A stretch of DNA of 15,492 nt from JBGSOV01 sp964558715 (GCA_964558715.1 CAZLFD010000036.1:1-15492), one strand, 5' to 3'; shown: positions 1 through 6,841, numbered from the stretch's first letter. A program made the numbers and translations. The notes: generated from the sequence alone by a model not told the origin.

Positions 1-2
1 AT

Positions 3-497
3 CTATTTCAACCAGAAGTTGGCTTACAGTGTCATATTCTCAATAATAATGGAAACGCTTTAATAGCTCTTGGTAGAAATGAAGAAGCGGTTGAAGCCTA
101 TCAGCAAGCAATTAGTGTTCATCCGAAATATGCTGATCCTTACAATGGACTTGGAATCGTATTAAGAGCTCTTGGTAGAAATGAAGAAGCGGTTGAAGCC
201 TGTCAGCAAGCAGTAAATGTTGATCCGAAACATGCCTATGCTTACAACGGACTTGGAAACGCTTTAATAGCTCTTGGTAGAAATGAAGAAGCGATTGAAG
301 CCTATCAGCAAGCAATTAGTGTTCATCCGAAATATGCCTATGCTTACAACGGACTTGGAAACGCTTTAAGAGCTCTTGGTAGAAATGAAGAAGCGATTGA
401 AGCCTATCAGCAATTTATACAACTATGTAACGGAGATGAATATTGGATAAATAGAGCAAAAGGAATTATTGCAGATCTACAAAAACTACAAAAATAA
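3..497 (+). CDS. TPR-repeat protein, 3' end (5' truncated by window edge)
   Basis: The reading frame is open from base 3 to the TAA at 495-497, giving 164 residues. It consists of about four 34-residue tetratricopeptide repeats with the usual helix-turn-helix pattern: YNGLGNALxALGRNEEAxEA followed by a YQQAxxxxPKYA half, with the conserved G, A and P positions of TPRs. A short non-repeat tail containing YWINRAKGIIADLQKLQK closes the protein. TPR arrays are protein-protein interaction scaffolds; the partner cannot be told from the sequence. The repeats are almost identical at the DNA level, and the gene is visibly richer in A+T than the genes to its right, which fits recent repeat expansion and possibly transfer. 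No terminal effector domain is seen. The N-terminus, and any enzymatic domain there, lies outside the window. Confidence 0.9.
   Translation, partial: LFQPEVGLQCHILNNNGNALIALGRNEEAVEAYQQAISVHPKYADPYNGLGIVLRALGRNEEAVEACQQAVNVDPKHAYAYNGLGNALIALGRNEEAIEAYQQAISVHPKYAYAYNGLGNALRALGRNEEAIEAYQQFIQLCNGDEYWINRAKGIIADLQKLQK
48..413 (+). repeat. 102-bp tandem repeats encoding TPR units
   Basis: The string gctcttggtagaaatgaaga recurs at 66, 168, 270 and 372, exactly 102 bases apart each time, and most of the rest of each unit is also conserved. Three full units and one partial unit are present. Such near-identity at nucleotide level, including third codon positions, points to recent tandem duplication or gene conversion rather than old TPR divergence. 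Copy number may vary between strains, and assemblies may collapse it. Confidence 0.92.
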
Positions 498-699
498 GAA
501 TAAGGAGTTTTGGGCTTTGGGAATTCACCCCTTAATCTCCGCTCTAAAGCCAAATTAAAAGTCATTTTAGAAGTAAAGAATTCTGAGGGGGCAATTTTAA
601 AGAACACGTTCGTGTGACACCCGCTACAGGGCGAGATTCCATTCACATTAAAAATTCTGTATCATACACATCGTTAATCGCTTCCTCTTTCAACACACA
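498..699. other. Intergenic gap between TPR gene and nitroreductase
   Basis: No convincing gene is found in these 202 bases. A small perfect inverted repeat, ACACG-tt-CGTGT, lies at 604-615. A bulged long-range pairing of GGCTTT with AAAGCC follows the TPR stop but has a loop of about 27 bases and no T-run, so it is not a convincing terminator. No clear -10/-35 pair was found for the nitroreductase gene. Confidence 0.5.
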
Positions 700-1320
700 G
701 TGACTTTCCTCTCTCAACTCGACTGGCGCTTTGCCGCGAAAGATTTTGACACCAGCAAACCGGTACACGAGCAAGATATCGCCAAGATCCTTCACGCGGT
801 GCATCTGGCTCCTACCTCCTTCGGGCTTCAGCCCTTCCATGTCGTCACCGTCAGCGACCCAGATCTCAAAAAAAATATCCGTAAGCATGCGTGGGATCAG
901 CCCCAGATTGAAAATGCATCGCATGTGCTTGTGTTTTGTACCCGCACCGATACTGACGTGAAGCGTATCGAGCAACTGATCGGAATCATGAGCGGCGGCA
1001 GTCTGGAAGCGAGAGAGAAACTTGCCCCCTACGAAGGCATTATGCATACCTCATTGGGCACCAGAACTCCTGAAGAATTAAAAGCCTGGGGCGACCGCCA
1101 GACGTACATCGCACTTGGCTTCGCCATGGCGGCGTGCGCCGAACTCGCCATCGACAGTTGCCCCATCGAAGGCTTTTTGCCAGAAGAAGTCGATAAGATT
1201 CTAAAGCTCTCGCCGCACATAAGATCTACCGTAATGCTGCCTGTTGGCTACCGCACGGCAGACCCAACGCAACCCAAGGTGCGCTTTCCGGCAGAAGAAC
1301 TGTTTACGTTTAAAGAATAG
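700..1320 (+). CDS. NfsB-like FMN-dependent NAD(P)H nitroreductase
   Basis: A 206-residue protein of the nitroreductase family, close in length and layout to E. coli NfsB (217 residues). Members bind FMN as a dimer and transfer electrons from NAD(P)H to nitroaromatics, quinones or flavins in the cytoplasm. Visible hallmarks are R10 and K14 in WRFAAKDFD, where NfsB has its phosphate-binding Arg and Lys; APTSFGLQPF at 37-46, matching the SPSSTNSQPW segment of NfsB; ASHVLVFC at 73-80; the CPIEGF segment at 154-159; and K193/R195 near the C-terminus, matching the FMN-contacting Lys/Arg pair. The start is GTG: an in-frame stop lies at 649-651 and there is no ATG between. No Shine-Dalgarno site precedes it, so the exact start is less certain than the family. 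The true substrate is unknown. It stands alone and converges on the minus-strand genes. Confidence 0.9.
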   Translation: MTFLSQLDWRFAAKDFDTSKPVHEQDIAKILHAVHLAPTSFGLQPFHVVTVSDPDLKKNIRKHAWDQPQIENASHVLVFCTRTDTDVKRIEQLIGIMSGGSLEAREKLAPYEGIMHTSLGTRTPEELKAWGDRQTYIALGFAMAACAELAIDSCPIEGFLPEEVDKILKLSPHIRSTVMLPVGYRTADPTQPKVRFPAEELFTFKE

Positions 1321-1336
1321 GATACAGCGAAAAGTT

Positions 1337-1364
1337 ATAAGTGGTAAGAAAATTTGTCACTTAT
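1337..1364. terminator. Possible bidirectional hairpin between convergent genes
   Basis: ATAAGTG (1337-1343) pairs with CACTTAT (1358-1364), and the stem can continue inward through two G-T wobbles and two A-T pairs to leave a six-base loop. It sits just after the nitroreductase stop and downstream of the minus-strand gene ending at 1459. On the minus strand it is followed by a short T-rich run (AACTTTT). It is A+T-rich and therefore weak. Position between convergent genes is the main support. Confidence 0.4.
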
Positions 1365-1382
1365 CGTTTGACTGCGATCTCT

Positions 1383-1416
1383 CTCCTCCTAAGAAAGGGG
1401 GAGTTGGAGGGGGTTG
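1383..1416. repeat. G-rich palindromic repeat-like element
   Basis: CTCCTCC (1383-1389) can pair with GGGGGAG (1397-1403) around a TAAGAAA loop with one wobble, and a further GGAGGGGG run follows. Short pyrimidine/purine palindromes of this CTCC...GGGGGAG style are often dispersed repeats in bacterial intergenic regions. Only one copy is seen here, so repeat status is inferred from its form. Confidence 0.4.
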
Positions 1417-1458
1417 ATACTCATCATTAGAACGCACCCAGCCTCTTCTCGAGTTAAA

Positions 1459-2355
1459 TTATCGTCGGTTCGTATTCAGCCAATCCTGAAATTCATCGTC
1501 TTTCTCATCGAAAACCTGTCGCACCAGCTTATCGAGATCGTCAAAGCAATCTTCGCGGCGATTGTCGTTGTTGATCTCATAACACGTGCGTAACTCTTCA
1601 TCGAGATTGAAGTTTGCCATCAGCTCTGCGCGCTGCTCTTCTTTGCGTTCCCGCTCATCATAATACACATCTTGCAAGCACTCGTTGCGCTCGTTGCGGT
1701 CGGATATTTTTTTGCATTTGATTCTCGCCAACGTGGGTGAGTAGAGAGCAGCGGATTCTTTCTTGCCTGTCTTGCGTTGCGTGAGTGAAGTTGCGTTCGC
1801 CTCTTTTTGTTTGCTGAGCCGCTCTTGGTGGAATTCGGCATAACAGACAATGCGGTCACGATGGTTATTGAGATTTTCACATTTTTTGATGGTAAGCGGC
1901 GCTTTTTGCAGACCACGTTGGCGCTTGAGTTCTTTCTGACGCTGCTCTTCTGCTGCCTTCGCTTTCGCCTCTTCTTTTTTTTGTTTTTCTGCTGCCTCTT
2001 TACGCAGTTTTTGAAAGCACAGATCACGCTTTTTGGGGTCGTAGATGCGTAGGCACTGCCCCAAACGCCAGTCGATCCGTTCATCTTCAACATCCAAAAT
2101 ATCAGTCTTCTCCCCGACCGAGATTTCCTTTTTTCTGGCGTTCTTGATTTCGGCTTCTTTTTTGCGGATCAGTGCATGGCAAAGCGCGCGCGCTTCGGTA
2201 TCAGTTATTTTGCGGCACTTCATCTCTTCGAGTGTCGGTGAAAAGATCGGCGCACCAAAGGCGGCTCCAGTAAGCAGGAAGCATGAGAGAATAAAGGCTA
2301 TGCCGATTTTTAAGGTTTGTTTCCTATCGATCACTGTTTCTTGAAAAAATCGCAA
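1459..2355 (-). CDS. Secreted protein with five CX11C repeats and charged linkers
   Basis: A 298-residue exported protein. Residues 16-35 form a signal peptide core (KIGIAFILSCFLLTGAAFGA) with likely cleavage after AFGA. The mature part has ten cysteines in five pairs, each exactly C-x11-C: 47/59, 101/113, 159/171, 214/226 and 258/270. Each follows the pattern C-x-x-[ILN]-x-[DN]-x(3-4)-R-x-x-C, and SPTL precedes the first and fourth units. Linkers are rich in Lys, Glu, Ala and Gln, and 120-147 is probably helical or coiled coil. The CX11C spacing recalls the LprI/DUF1311 helical motif, but I would not assign that family. The start is a TTG with a GAGGAG ribosome site nine bases upstream; an ATG closer to that site is out of frame and soon hits a stop. 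It lies 29 bases after the peroxiredoxin gene, probably co-transcribed. Function unknown. Confidence 0.85.
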   Translation of the reverse strand: MRFFQETVIDRKQTLKIGIAFILSCFLLTGAAFGAPIFSPTLEEMKCRKITDTEARALCHALIRKKEAEIKNARKKEISVGEKTDILDVEDERIDWRLGQCLRIYDPKKRDLCFQKLRKEAAEKQKKEEAKAKAAEEQRQKELKRQRGLQKAPLTIKKCENLNNHRDRIVCYAEFHQERLSKQKEANATSLTQRKTGKKESAALYSPTLARIKCKKISDRNERNECLQDVYYDERERKEEQRAELMANFNLDEELRTCYEINNDNRREDCFDDLDKLVRQVFDEKDDEFQDWLNTNRR

Positions 2356-2384
2356 ACCCCATCACTCCTCAGATACCAGAGAAG

Positions 2385-2831
2385 CTATGCAAGTGTCTGC
2401 ACGAATTCGAGCACTTCTTGGACATGCCCCGGAACTTTGACCTTACGCCATTCACGCACGATCTCACCATTGTGAATGACAAAGGTGGAGCGCTCGACGC
2501 CCATCATTTTTTTGCCGTACATGCTTTTTTCTTTCCAGGTTCCCAATGCTTCGAGGAAAGTCTTTTCTGGGTCAGAAAGGAGTATGAATGGGAGTGATTC
2601 TTTCTCACAAAACTTCTGGTGTGAGGCAATGGAGTCTTTAGAAAGCCCGATAACACGCGCACCCAGTTTTTCGAACGCAGGCATCTGGTCACGAAAATCT
2701 TGCGATTCAGTGGTACAACCGGGTGTCATATCTTTGGGATACGCATACAGCACAGTGATTCCCGCGGCAATATCGGCATCGGTATATACCTTGCCGTCGT
2801 TCGCGGCCAAAGAGAAAGCAGGGAGCTTCAT
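2385..2831 (-). CDS. bcp: Peroxiredoxin, PrxQ/Bcp type
   Basis: A 148-residue AhpC/TSA-family thiol peroxidase that reduces hydrogen peroxide and organic hydroperoxides, normally recycled by thioredoxin. The peroxidatic cysteine is C39 in the YPKDMTPGCT motif, and the conserved arginine is in GVERSTFVI. There is no cysteine five residues after C39, as E. coli Bcp has, but C75 in HQKFCEK lies 36 residues downstream. That is the resolving-cysteine spacing I recall for the Xylella-type PrxQ, so this is probably a two-Cys enzyme of that subclass. The frame stays open to a TTG at 2906, but the added residues are not Bcp-like. The ATG at 2831 is preferred because the family N-terminus (LPAFSLAANDGK) begins there and because it lies seven bases after the stop of a small upstream gene. 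No signal peptide is present in this form. Confidence 0.93.
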   Translation of the reverse strand: MKLPAFSLAANDGKVYTDADIAAGITVLYAYPKDMTPGCTTESQDFRDQMPAFEKLGARVIGLSKDSIASHQKFCEKESLPFILLSDPEKTFLEALGTWKEKSMYGKKMMGVERSTFVIHNGEIVREWRKVKVPGHVQEVLEFVQTLA

Positions 2832-2838
2832 GTGAGAT

Positions 2839-2934
2839 TTAGAAAAATCCGACAAATGCCGTCGCCAGAATCGACATCGCAGCCATAATGGCGATAACTG
2901 AAACAATGACCTTTTTAGATTTTGAGTGTGGCAT
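2839..2934 (-). CDS. 31-residue single-TM peptide upstream of bcp
   Basis: This small gene runs from ATG at 2932-2934 to TAA at 2839-2841. The product starts MPHSKSKK and continues as an unbroken hydrophobic segment (VIVSVIAIMAAMSILATAF) ending in VGFF. A basic N-terminus followed by one membrane helix predicts an inner-membrane peptide with the N-terminus in the cytoplasm. The gene ends seven bases before the bcp ATG, an arrangement typical of translational coupling. In shape it recalls tiny Lys-rich single-TM proteins such as the DUF4044 group, but I cannot assign it. No Shine-Dalgarno site is visible, and chance ORFs of this length occur. The perfect amphipathic layout and tight spacing are the support. 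It partly overlaps the long N-terminal extension of the alternative peroxiredoxin frame. Confidence 0.6.
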   Translation of the reverse strand: MPHSKSKKVIVSVIAIMAAMSILATAFVGFF

Positions 2935-3001
2935 GAGTGCTTAAAAAATCAATCAGTACGGCACTATCTAAGCATATTACAGCATATTTTCAAAGGCAGA
3001 T

Positions 3002-5209
3002 TTAGGGAAGCACCGTAATCGTTTTGGTGGTTTTCTCAAAAGTGTTGTCACTGCCAAATACTTTGAGTTCAACCTCGTATTCGCCAGCTTCAGAAAAAGT
3101 ATGTGTGACTTCACGGTCAAAACTCACGCGCCCATCGGCAAAATCCCACTCGACTCGCTCAACATCACCGCGGCTACAAGCCGAACTAAACGAGATGGGT
3201 TTTGGGCTACTGGCATTCACCTGGGAGCGTGAAGAAGTAAAACAGGCACTGAGTGTTGGCGGATTACAGACGATCTTCTGTTTCGCCGTTACCGCATTGC
3301 CTTTGCTCGGAAAGGCCGTAAACGTCACGTTGAATTCGCCGGTTTGCTGGTATTGATAATTGACGCTTGCATTAGCATTACGGATTTCAGTGCGATCGCT
3401 ATCGCCAAAATTCCAGGTGTACGAGCGTATATCGCACCCACTCTCGGGACAACCCCTCACAGAACCCAAAAGTGAGACTTCGCATTCTGGCCAGAAGACA
3501 TTGGTCGTATCGGTCTTGATATCAGCGAGGAGCTGCTTTTCGAGGACTTTGACGATAACCTTAGCACTAGCGGTGTTCCCGTTACTGTCGGTAAGTGAAA
3601 GAGTTACCGGATACGAGCCTGGCTGGGTAAATTCATGAGTTATTCGGCTACTACTTTTATCAGTTTCTCCATCACCATCGACATCCCAATCATAATTTAC
3701 GATGTCATTATTTGCGTCAGTCGAAGCTGCTGCATCGAATTCGACCATTAGCGGCCAAATGCCCGAAATAACTCCTTCTGCAGCAGCCGGGTCAGATTCG
3801 ATAATCGCTTCTGGCACGGCATCGATAAAGACATTTATGACCATATAGTCTTCAGCAGTCTGGCCATTTTCATCGGTAATGACGAGGCGGATCGAATTGG
3901 AACCTGCTTCGTCAAAGGTAAAAGCAGTATTTTCCCCGAGCACTGGCTTTTCGCTATCGGGTAAAAACCACTCGTACTTTTCAATCGAACTTTTGATAGC
4001 ACGAGATTTTGTGGCTGAAAAAGCGATCTCTGTCCCGACTTCCACAGCAAGCTCATCGGCGTCTGCCGCAGTAGGCGCCGGAACAGTGGTGATTTCTGCC
4101 ACAAGAACGCCGACCTCTTGTTCGGTAGTATTGATGACAATAGAGTAATTCTCGACACCGGTGTCTTTCACCAGGGCTACCGTAACCTTATGAGAACCGA
4201 TATCTTTGAAAACGTACTCGGTTTGTGGCTGTTTGGTAATATTATCCGGACTGAAATCGCCATTGAAATCCCATTCGTATGTTTTTACAATCTCCGGCAA
4301 TTCGATCTGTGAAGCATCAAAGCGCACGGTAAGTGGAACCGGCCCAGTGGTTTTATTCGCTTTAAGCCCGCCGCCAGAAATGGTAAAATTGAATGATTTT
4401 GTAATCTCTTCTGTTTTTCTATTGGCACTCTTCAGTGTTATTTGAACACGTACAGAGTGCTGACCAGCGCGGCGAAATCGCTGTCGTACCACGAGCGGGT
4501 TTGAGAAATCATCACTGTAAGTGCCAGTACCCAGATCCCACGCAATCGCATCTACTACTCGCTCATGCTGCTCGTAATATTGGATGATATCTTCCGCCGA
4601 AAACTGCAGATCAATCGGAGCATTAAACGTACTTTCAATTGACTCGGGGAGGGGTGCAAAGAATTTTTCGTTCTGGTAGATCAGAAAAATATCATCATTT
4701 GCCTGGCTTGCCACAGCCTGCAGCGAGACCACATAGTTATACATGCCAAACCACACGAGCACAGTGACAAACTGCAAGCCCATCGAGACAAAAGCGAAAA
4801 GCAAAGCAGCAGTCCGCTTTTGCCCACTCTGGTGAGAGAAACCAAGAAACAGTCCGATGGTGATAGAAATGAGAAGTGCAACCGAGAAAAAGCCAAACGA
4901 AACGTTCACCAGTTTTATGAGAAAACTTCTCACCGTATCTTCGTTTTGTCCGAAAAATTGTAAAACTGGGTTAATACTCCCCTGTTGATTAACAGAAAGC
5001 GAAAGGATTAAAAGCGCAACGACAAAGAGAAAGAGAAGGAATGTCGTCGTGAAAAGGGCAATTGCAGAAATCTGGCTTTTTTTCTTTGGCGGAGTACCTG
5101 CGCTACCGCTTCCGGCAGGGAGTATTGAATTTAGCTGTACTATGCCGTTTTGCTCCTCTTCCAGTTTTTGCTGGAATAGGCTTTTGCCTTCGTCACCTTC
5201 TGGCAGCAT
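3002..5209 (-). CDS. Three-TM surface protein with six PKD-like domains
   Basis: A 735-residue protein. Residues 1-45 are a charged cytoplasmic tail ending in PPKKK. TM helices lie near 48-72, 100-124 and 134-160, with KR at 131-132 on the inside, so the rest should be outside the cell. Six PKD-like (Ig-fold) domains follow, each with the central W-[DN]-F/V/L type strand: AIAWDLGTG (222-230), YEWDFNGD (311), YEWFLPDS (412), YDWDVDGDGETD (506), YTWNFGDS (597) and VEWDFADG (686), each followed by a G-x-[HYS]-x-V strand. The fifth domain and the start of the sixth carry several cysteines, possible disulfides. PKD domains usually serve adhesion or as spacers; no catalytic module is seen. The frame is open to a TTG at 5308, but the ATG at 5209 is chosen because a TATACT promoter element lies between the two and the extension is not conserved-looking. 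It may be the first gene transcribed towards bcp. Confidence 0.85.
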   Translation of the reverse strand: MLPEGDEGKSLFQQKLEEEQNGIVQLNSILPAGSGSAGTPPKKKSQISAIALFTTTFLLFLFVVALLILSLSVNQQGSINPVLQFFGQNEDTVRSFLIKLVNVSFGFFSVALLISITIGLFLGFSHQSGQKRTAALLFAFVSMGLQFVTVLVWFGMYNYVVSLQAVASQANDDIFLIYQNEKFFAPLPESIESTFNAPIDLQFSAEDIIQYYEQHERVVDAIAWDLGTGTYSDDFSNPLVVRQRFRRAGQHSVRVQITLKSANRKTEEITKSFNFTISGGGLKANKTTGPVPLTVRFDASQIELPEIVKTYEWDFNGDFSPDNITKQPQTEYVFKDIGSHKVTVALVKDTGVENYSIVINTTEQEVGVLVAEITTVPAPTAADADELAVEVGTEIAFSATKSRAIKSSIEKYEWFLPDSEKPVLGENTAFTFDEAGSNSIRLVITDENGQTAEDYMVINVFIDAVPEAIIESDPAAAEGVISGIWPLMVEFDAAASTDANNDIVNYDWDVDGDGETDKSSSRITHEFTQPGSYPVTLSLTDSNGNTASAKVIVKVLEKQLLADIKTDTTNVFWPECEVSLLGSVRGCPESGCDIRSYTWNFGDSDRTEIRNANASVNYQYQQTGEFNVTFTAFPSKGNAVTAKQKIVCNPPTLSACFTSSRSQVNASSPKPISFSSACSRGDVERVEWDFADGRVSFDREVTHTFSEAGEYEVELKVFGSDNTFEKTTKTITVLP

Positions 5210-5232
5210 TACAAACGGAAATAATTCATTGT

Positions 5233-5238
5233 AGTATA
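5233..5238 (-). promoter_or_regulatory. Candidate -10 element for the PKD gene
   Basis: On the minus strand TATACT (5238-5233) matches the sigma-70 -10 consensus at five of six bases. It lies 23 bases upstream of the ATG at 5209, which would give a 5' leader of roughly 17 bases. No good -35 hexamer is found at 16-18 bases upstream, so the call rests on the -10 box and its position. Confidence 0.4.
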
Positions 5239-5272
5239 CCGTTTTTTGCCCAAAAATGGAAGTGGGATTGTC

Positions 5273-5291
5273 ATTCCGGCTTGACTGGAAT
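5273..5291. repeat. REP-like palindrome
   Basis: ATTCCGG (5273-5279) pairs with CTGGAAT (5285-5291), with one wobble, around a CTTGA loop. The form TCATTCCGGCTTGACTGGAA is typical of dispersed intergenic palindromes in several bacterial groups. It lies between the terminator of the upstream gene and the PKD gene's candidate promoter. No second copy is in this window. Confidence 0.5.
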
Positions 5292-5380
5292 CGGGCGGTC
5301 GTTTGCAAGTAATGAAGAGCAGGTTCGACTATCGGTGGAATCCCTTGGAGAGGGCTCCGACGTACTCTATAGGTACATCC

Positions 5381-5415
5381 AAAAACGGCGGAGCTTTTTT
5401 AGTTGAACTCCGCCG
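5381..5415 (-). terminator. Rho-independent terminator of the 5439-6587 gene
   Basis: On the minus strand CGGCGGAG (5415-5408) pairs perfectly with CTCCGCCG (5393-5386) and is followed at once by TTTTT (5385-5381). The stem is eight base pairs and almost all G-C; the loop is 14 bases. It begins 23 bases after the stop codon. This is the clearest terminator in the window and separates the upstream gene from the PKD gene. Confidence 0.82.
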
Positions 5416-5438
5416 AATCATAGATCTAAAAATGCAGC

Positions 5439-6587
5439 TTACGCCGCTGGCGCCTCGAAACCGCCAGTTTCAAAATCTTCAAGTGGCTCCGGTTCGAACA
5501 TCTGTTGCATTTCGAGCATGGCCGCTAAACCCTTTAGAAATTTCGTGAAGTCGACGACCGAGGTGACTGCCGGAAACGAAACACGCCCCGGTCTATCAGC
5601 AACCATCACACTCCCTTGCATGGTAAAACCAATGGGAACAGTATCGGTAACGACGTATTCCCAGGTCTCGCCATCAAATTCGGTGACCTCGTGTTCGGTT
5701 TGAACATTCAGTGTCGCTCCGATCAGTGTGATTGTGCGCGGTGAAGTGTTAAAGCGCAGTGCGAAGTCGACGGTCGCCAAAACTTCTGGCCATGCTTCAC
5801 GCACCCGAGCATTCATAGCTTCAAGCTCTGCTGCGATTTCTGCCACATCATCATCTGACATTCCTAATACCTCAAACAGTTCGGCAAACTTTTGCAAGCG
5901 GATTTTACCTGCATCTTCGGTAAGGGTCATGATGTACTGTCTGCTCGATTTGGTGATATCAAAGAGTCCGGTATTGAGGCTGATGCGCAAAACATCGGTC
6001 GCGAATGTGCCGTAGTCGTCGTACGCGGCAAGCGAGGCTTCGATCTGCGTGCGCAGTTCTGCCACAAGTGGGTTATCACCGGTTATGCTGGCGAGCGCTT
6101 CTTCGAAATCGATGGTGACATATTTATCGCTAAAGAATTTTGCGAGCTCGAACCAGCCTTCGGCGATCGACTTGATGTTTACATCTGAGCTGTCTTGCGT
6201 GACTTCGAGATTCAGATCACGGATGCGGCCCCAGAAGTATTTGTCTTCAAAACTGTAGTAGGTGTCAGAGCCGAGCGTCAACACGCCGCTTATCGCCGGG
6301 AACGGACTGGGCAGAAACGAGGTAAGAAGCGAGGCATCGAAATCGAGCGTAAGGTCGGAATGTGATTCCCAATCGTTATTTTTGTTGATGTGCTGAACGA
6401 CTTGTGTAAAGGTCAAAACCGTTTCTTCATCTACGATTGCCGTAGCCGTGGTCGAACCTTTGGCAGCAAAATCGCTCGAGAAAGTCGTTTCGAATGCCGT
6501 TAGTAGTTCAGAGCGGTCATCGGCTAAAGCGCTTGCAGGAGCAGCGGTAACTGCCAGTATTAGCGAAGCCAGGAGTACGTTTTTCAT
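5439..6587 (-). CDS. Secreted protein of unknown function
   Basis: A 382-residue protein with a Sec signal peptide (MKNVLLASLILAVTAAPASALA) and likely cleavage after ASA or ALA. No lipobox follows, there is no later TM segment, and there are no cysteines in the protein. The mature part alternates predicted beta-strands (for example TATAIVDEETVLTFTQVVQ, TITLIGATLNVQTEHEV, GFTMQGSVMVADRPG) with helices (IAEGWFELAKFFSDKY, DVAEIAAELEAMNARV). It ends in an acidic, Met- and Pro-rich tail. Such beta/alpha layouts occur in lipid- or substrate-binding carriers such as the LolA/LppX fold, but I see no diagnostic motif and make no assignment. It is monocistronic: a 390-base gap lies upstream and a strong terminator downstream. 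No Shine-Dalgarno site is visible; TATAAT lies only three bases before the ATG, too close to act normally as a -10 box. Confidence 0.8.
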   Translation of the reverse strand: MKNVLLASLILAVTAAPASALADDRSELLTAFETTFSSDFAAKGSTTATAIVDEETVLTFTQVVQHINKNNDWESHSDLTLDFDASLLTSFLPSPFPAISGVLTLGSDTYYSFEDKYFWGRIRDLNLEVTQDSSDVNIKSIAEGWFELAKFFSDKYVTIDFEEALASITGDNPLVAELRTQIEASLAAYDDYGTFATDVLRISLNTGLFDITKSSRQYIMTLTEDAGKIRLQKFAELFEVLGMSDDDVAEIAAELEAMNARVREAWPEVLATVDFALRFNTSPRTITLIGATLNVQTEHEVTEFDGETWEYVVTDTVPIGFTMQGSVMVADRPGRVSFPAVTSVVDFTKFLKGLAAMLEMQQMFEPEPLEDFETGGFEAPAA

Positions 6588-6667
6588 GTAATTATAAAAA
6601 TACGCTGCGCAATCTACACGAATAGATGCGATAAGTCTATTCCAACATCAGTGTTGACCCTCTGGTA

Positions 6668-6688
6668 CTTCAGGCTTGCAGCCTGAAG
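6668..6688. repeat. Perfect 9-bp hairpin, REP-like
   Basis: CTTCAGGCT (6668-6676) and AGCCTGAAG (6680-6688) are perfect reverse complements around a three-base TGC loop. No T-run follows on either strand, so it is not an intrinsic terminator. The form, a GC-containing perfect palindrome in a gene-free stretch, fits a dispersed repeat or an RNA-processing hairpin. Confidence 0.55.
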
Positions 6689-6818
6689 GTGACATGATTT
6701 CGGAAATAATTTGATGATTCCGACGATGAAATAGCGGAGCGCTCTTGTTACGATTCCAAAAACACCTCTTTTGAAGGTACAACCCTGAAAAATGCAAGGA
6801 AGGGAGGGCATCTCTGTA

Positions 6819-6841
6819 GGGGCGACTCTTGTGGTCGGCCC
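6819..6841. repeat. Imperfect palindrome of the GGGGCGAC...GTCGCCC type
   Basis: GGGGCGAC (6819-6826) pairs with GTCGGCCC (6834-6841) with one mismatch around TCTTGTG. Elements with the core TGTAGGGGCGACxxTTGTGGTCGCCC are familiar as dispersed intergenic repeats in diverse environmental bacteria. Here it sits between GC-rich flanks and next to the doubled GGCACCC motif. Confidence 0.5.

Noticed and set aside
502..560. Terminator after the TPR gene
   Set aside because: The only pairing has a bulged stem, a loop of about 27 bases and no T-run.
2904..2906. TTG start of the peroxiredoxin
   Set aside because: The extra 25 residues do not look like a Bcp N-terminus and overlap the small membrane peptide gene in another frame.
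2965..2993. TTGAAA-17-TAGATA as a promoter for the 31-residue peptide and bcp
   Set aside because: The -35 is fair, but the -10 matches only three of six bases and lacks the final T. Too weak to call.
5306..5308. TTG start of the PKD protein giving 33 extra residues
   Set aside because: The extension crosses the candidate TATACT promoter, has no membrane or signal feature, and the ATG at 5209 gives a normal cytoplasmic head.
5300..5380. Possible tRNA suggested by a GGTTCGA string near 5318
   Set aside because: The flanking bases do not form a T-stem, and no acceptor or anticodon arm could be folded on either strand.
6591..6596. Perfect TATAAT on the minus strand before the secreted protein gene
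   Set aside because: It ends three bases before the ATG, so transcription would begin inside the start codon; no -35 hexamer at proper spacing. Probably chance in an A+T-rich patch.
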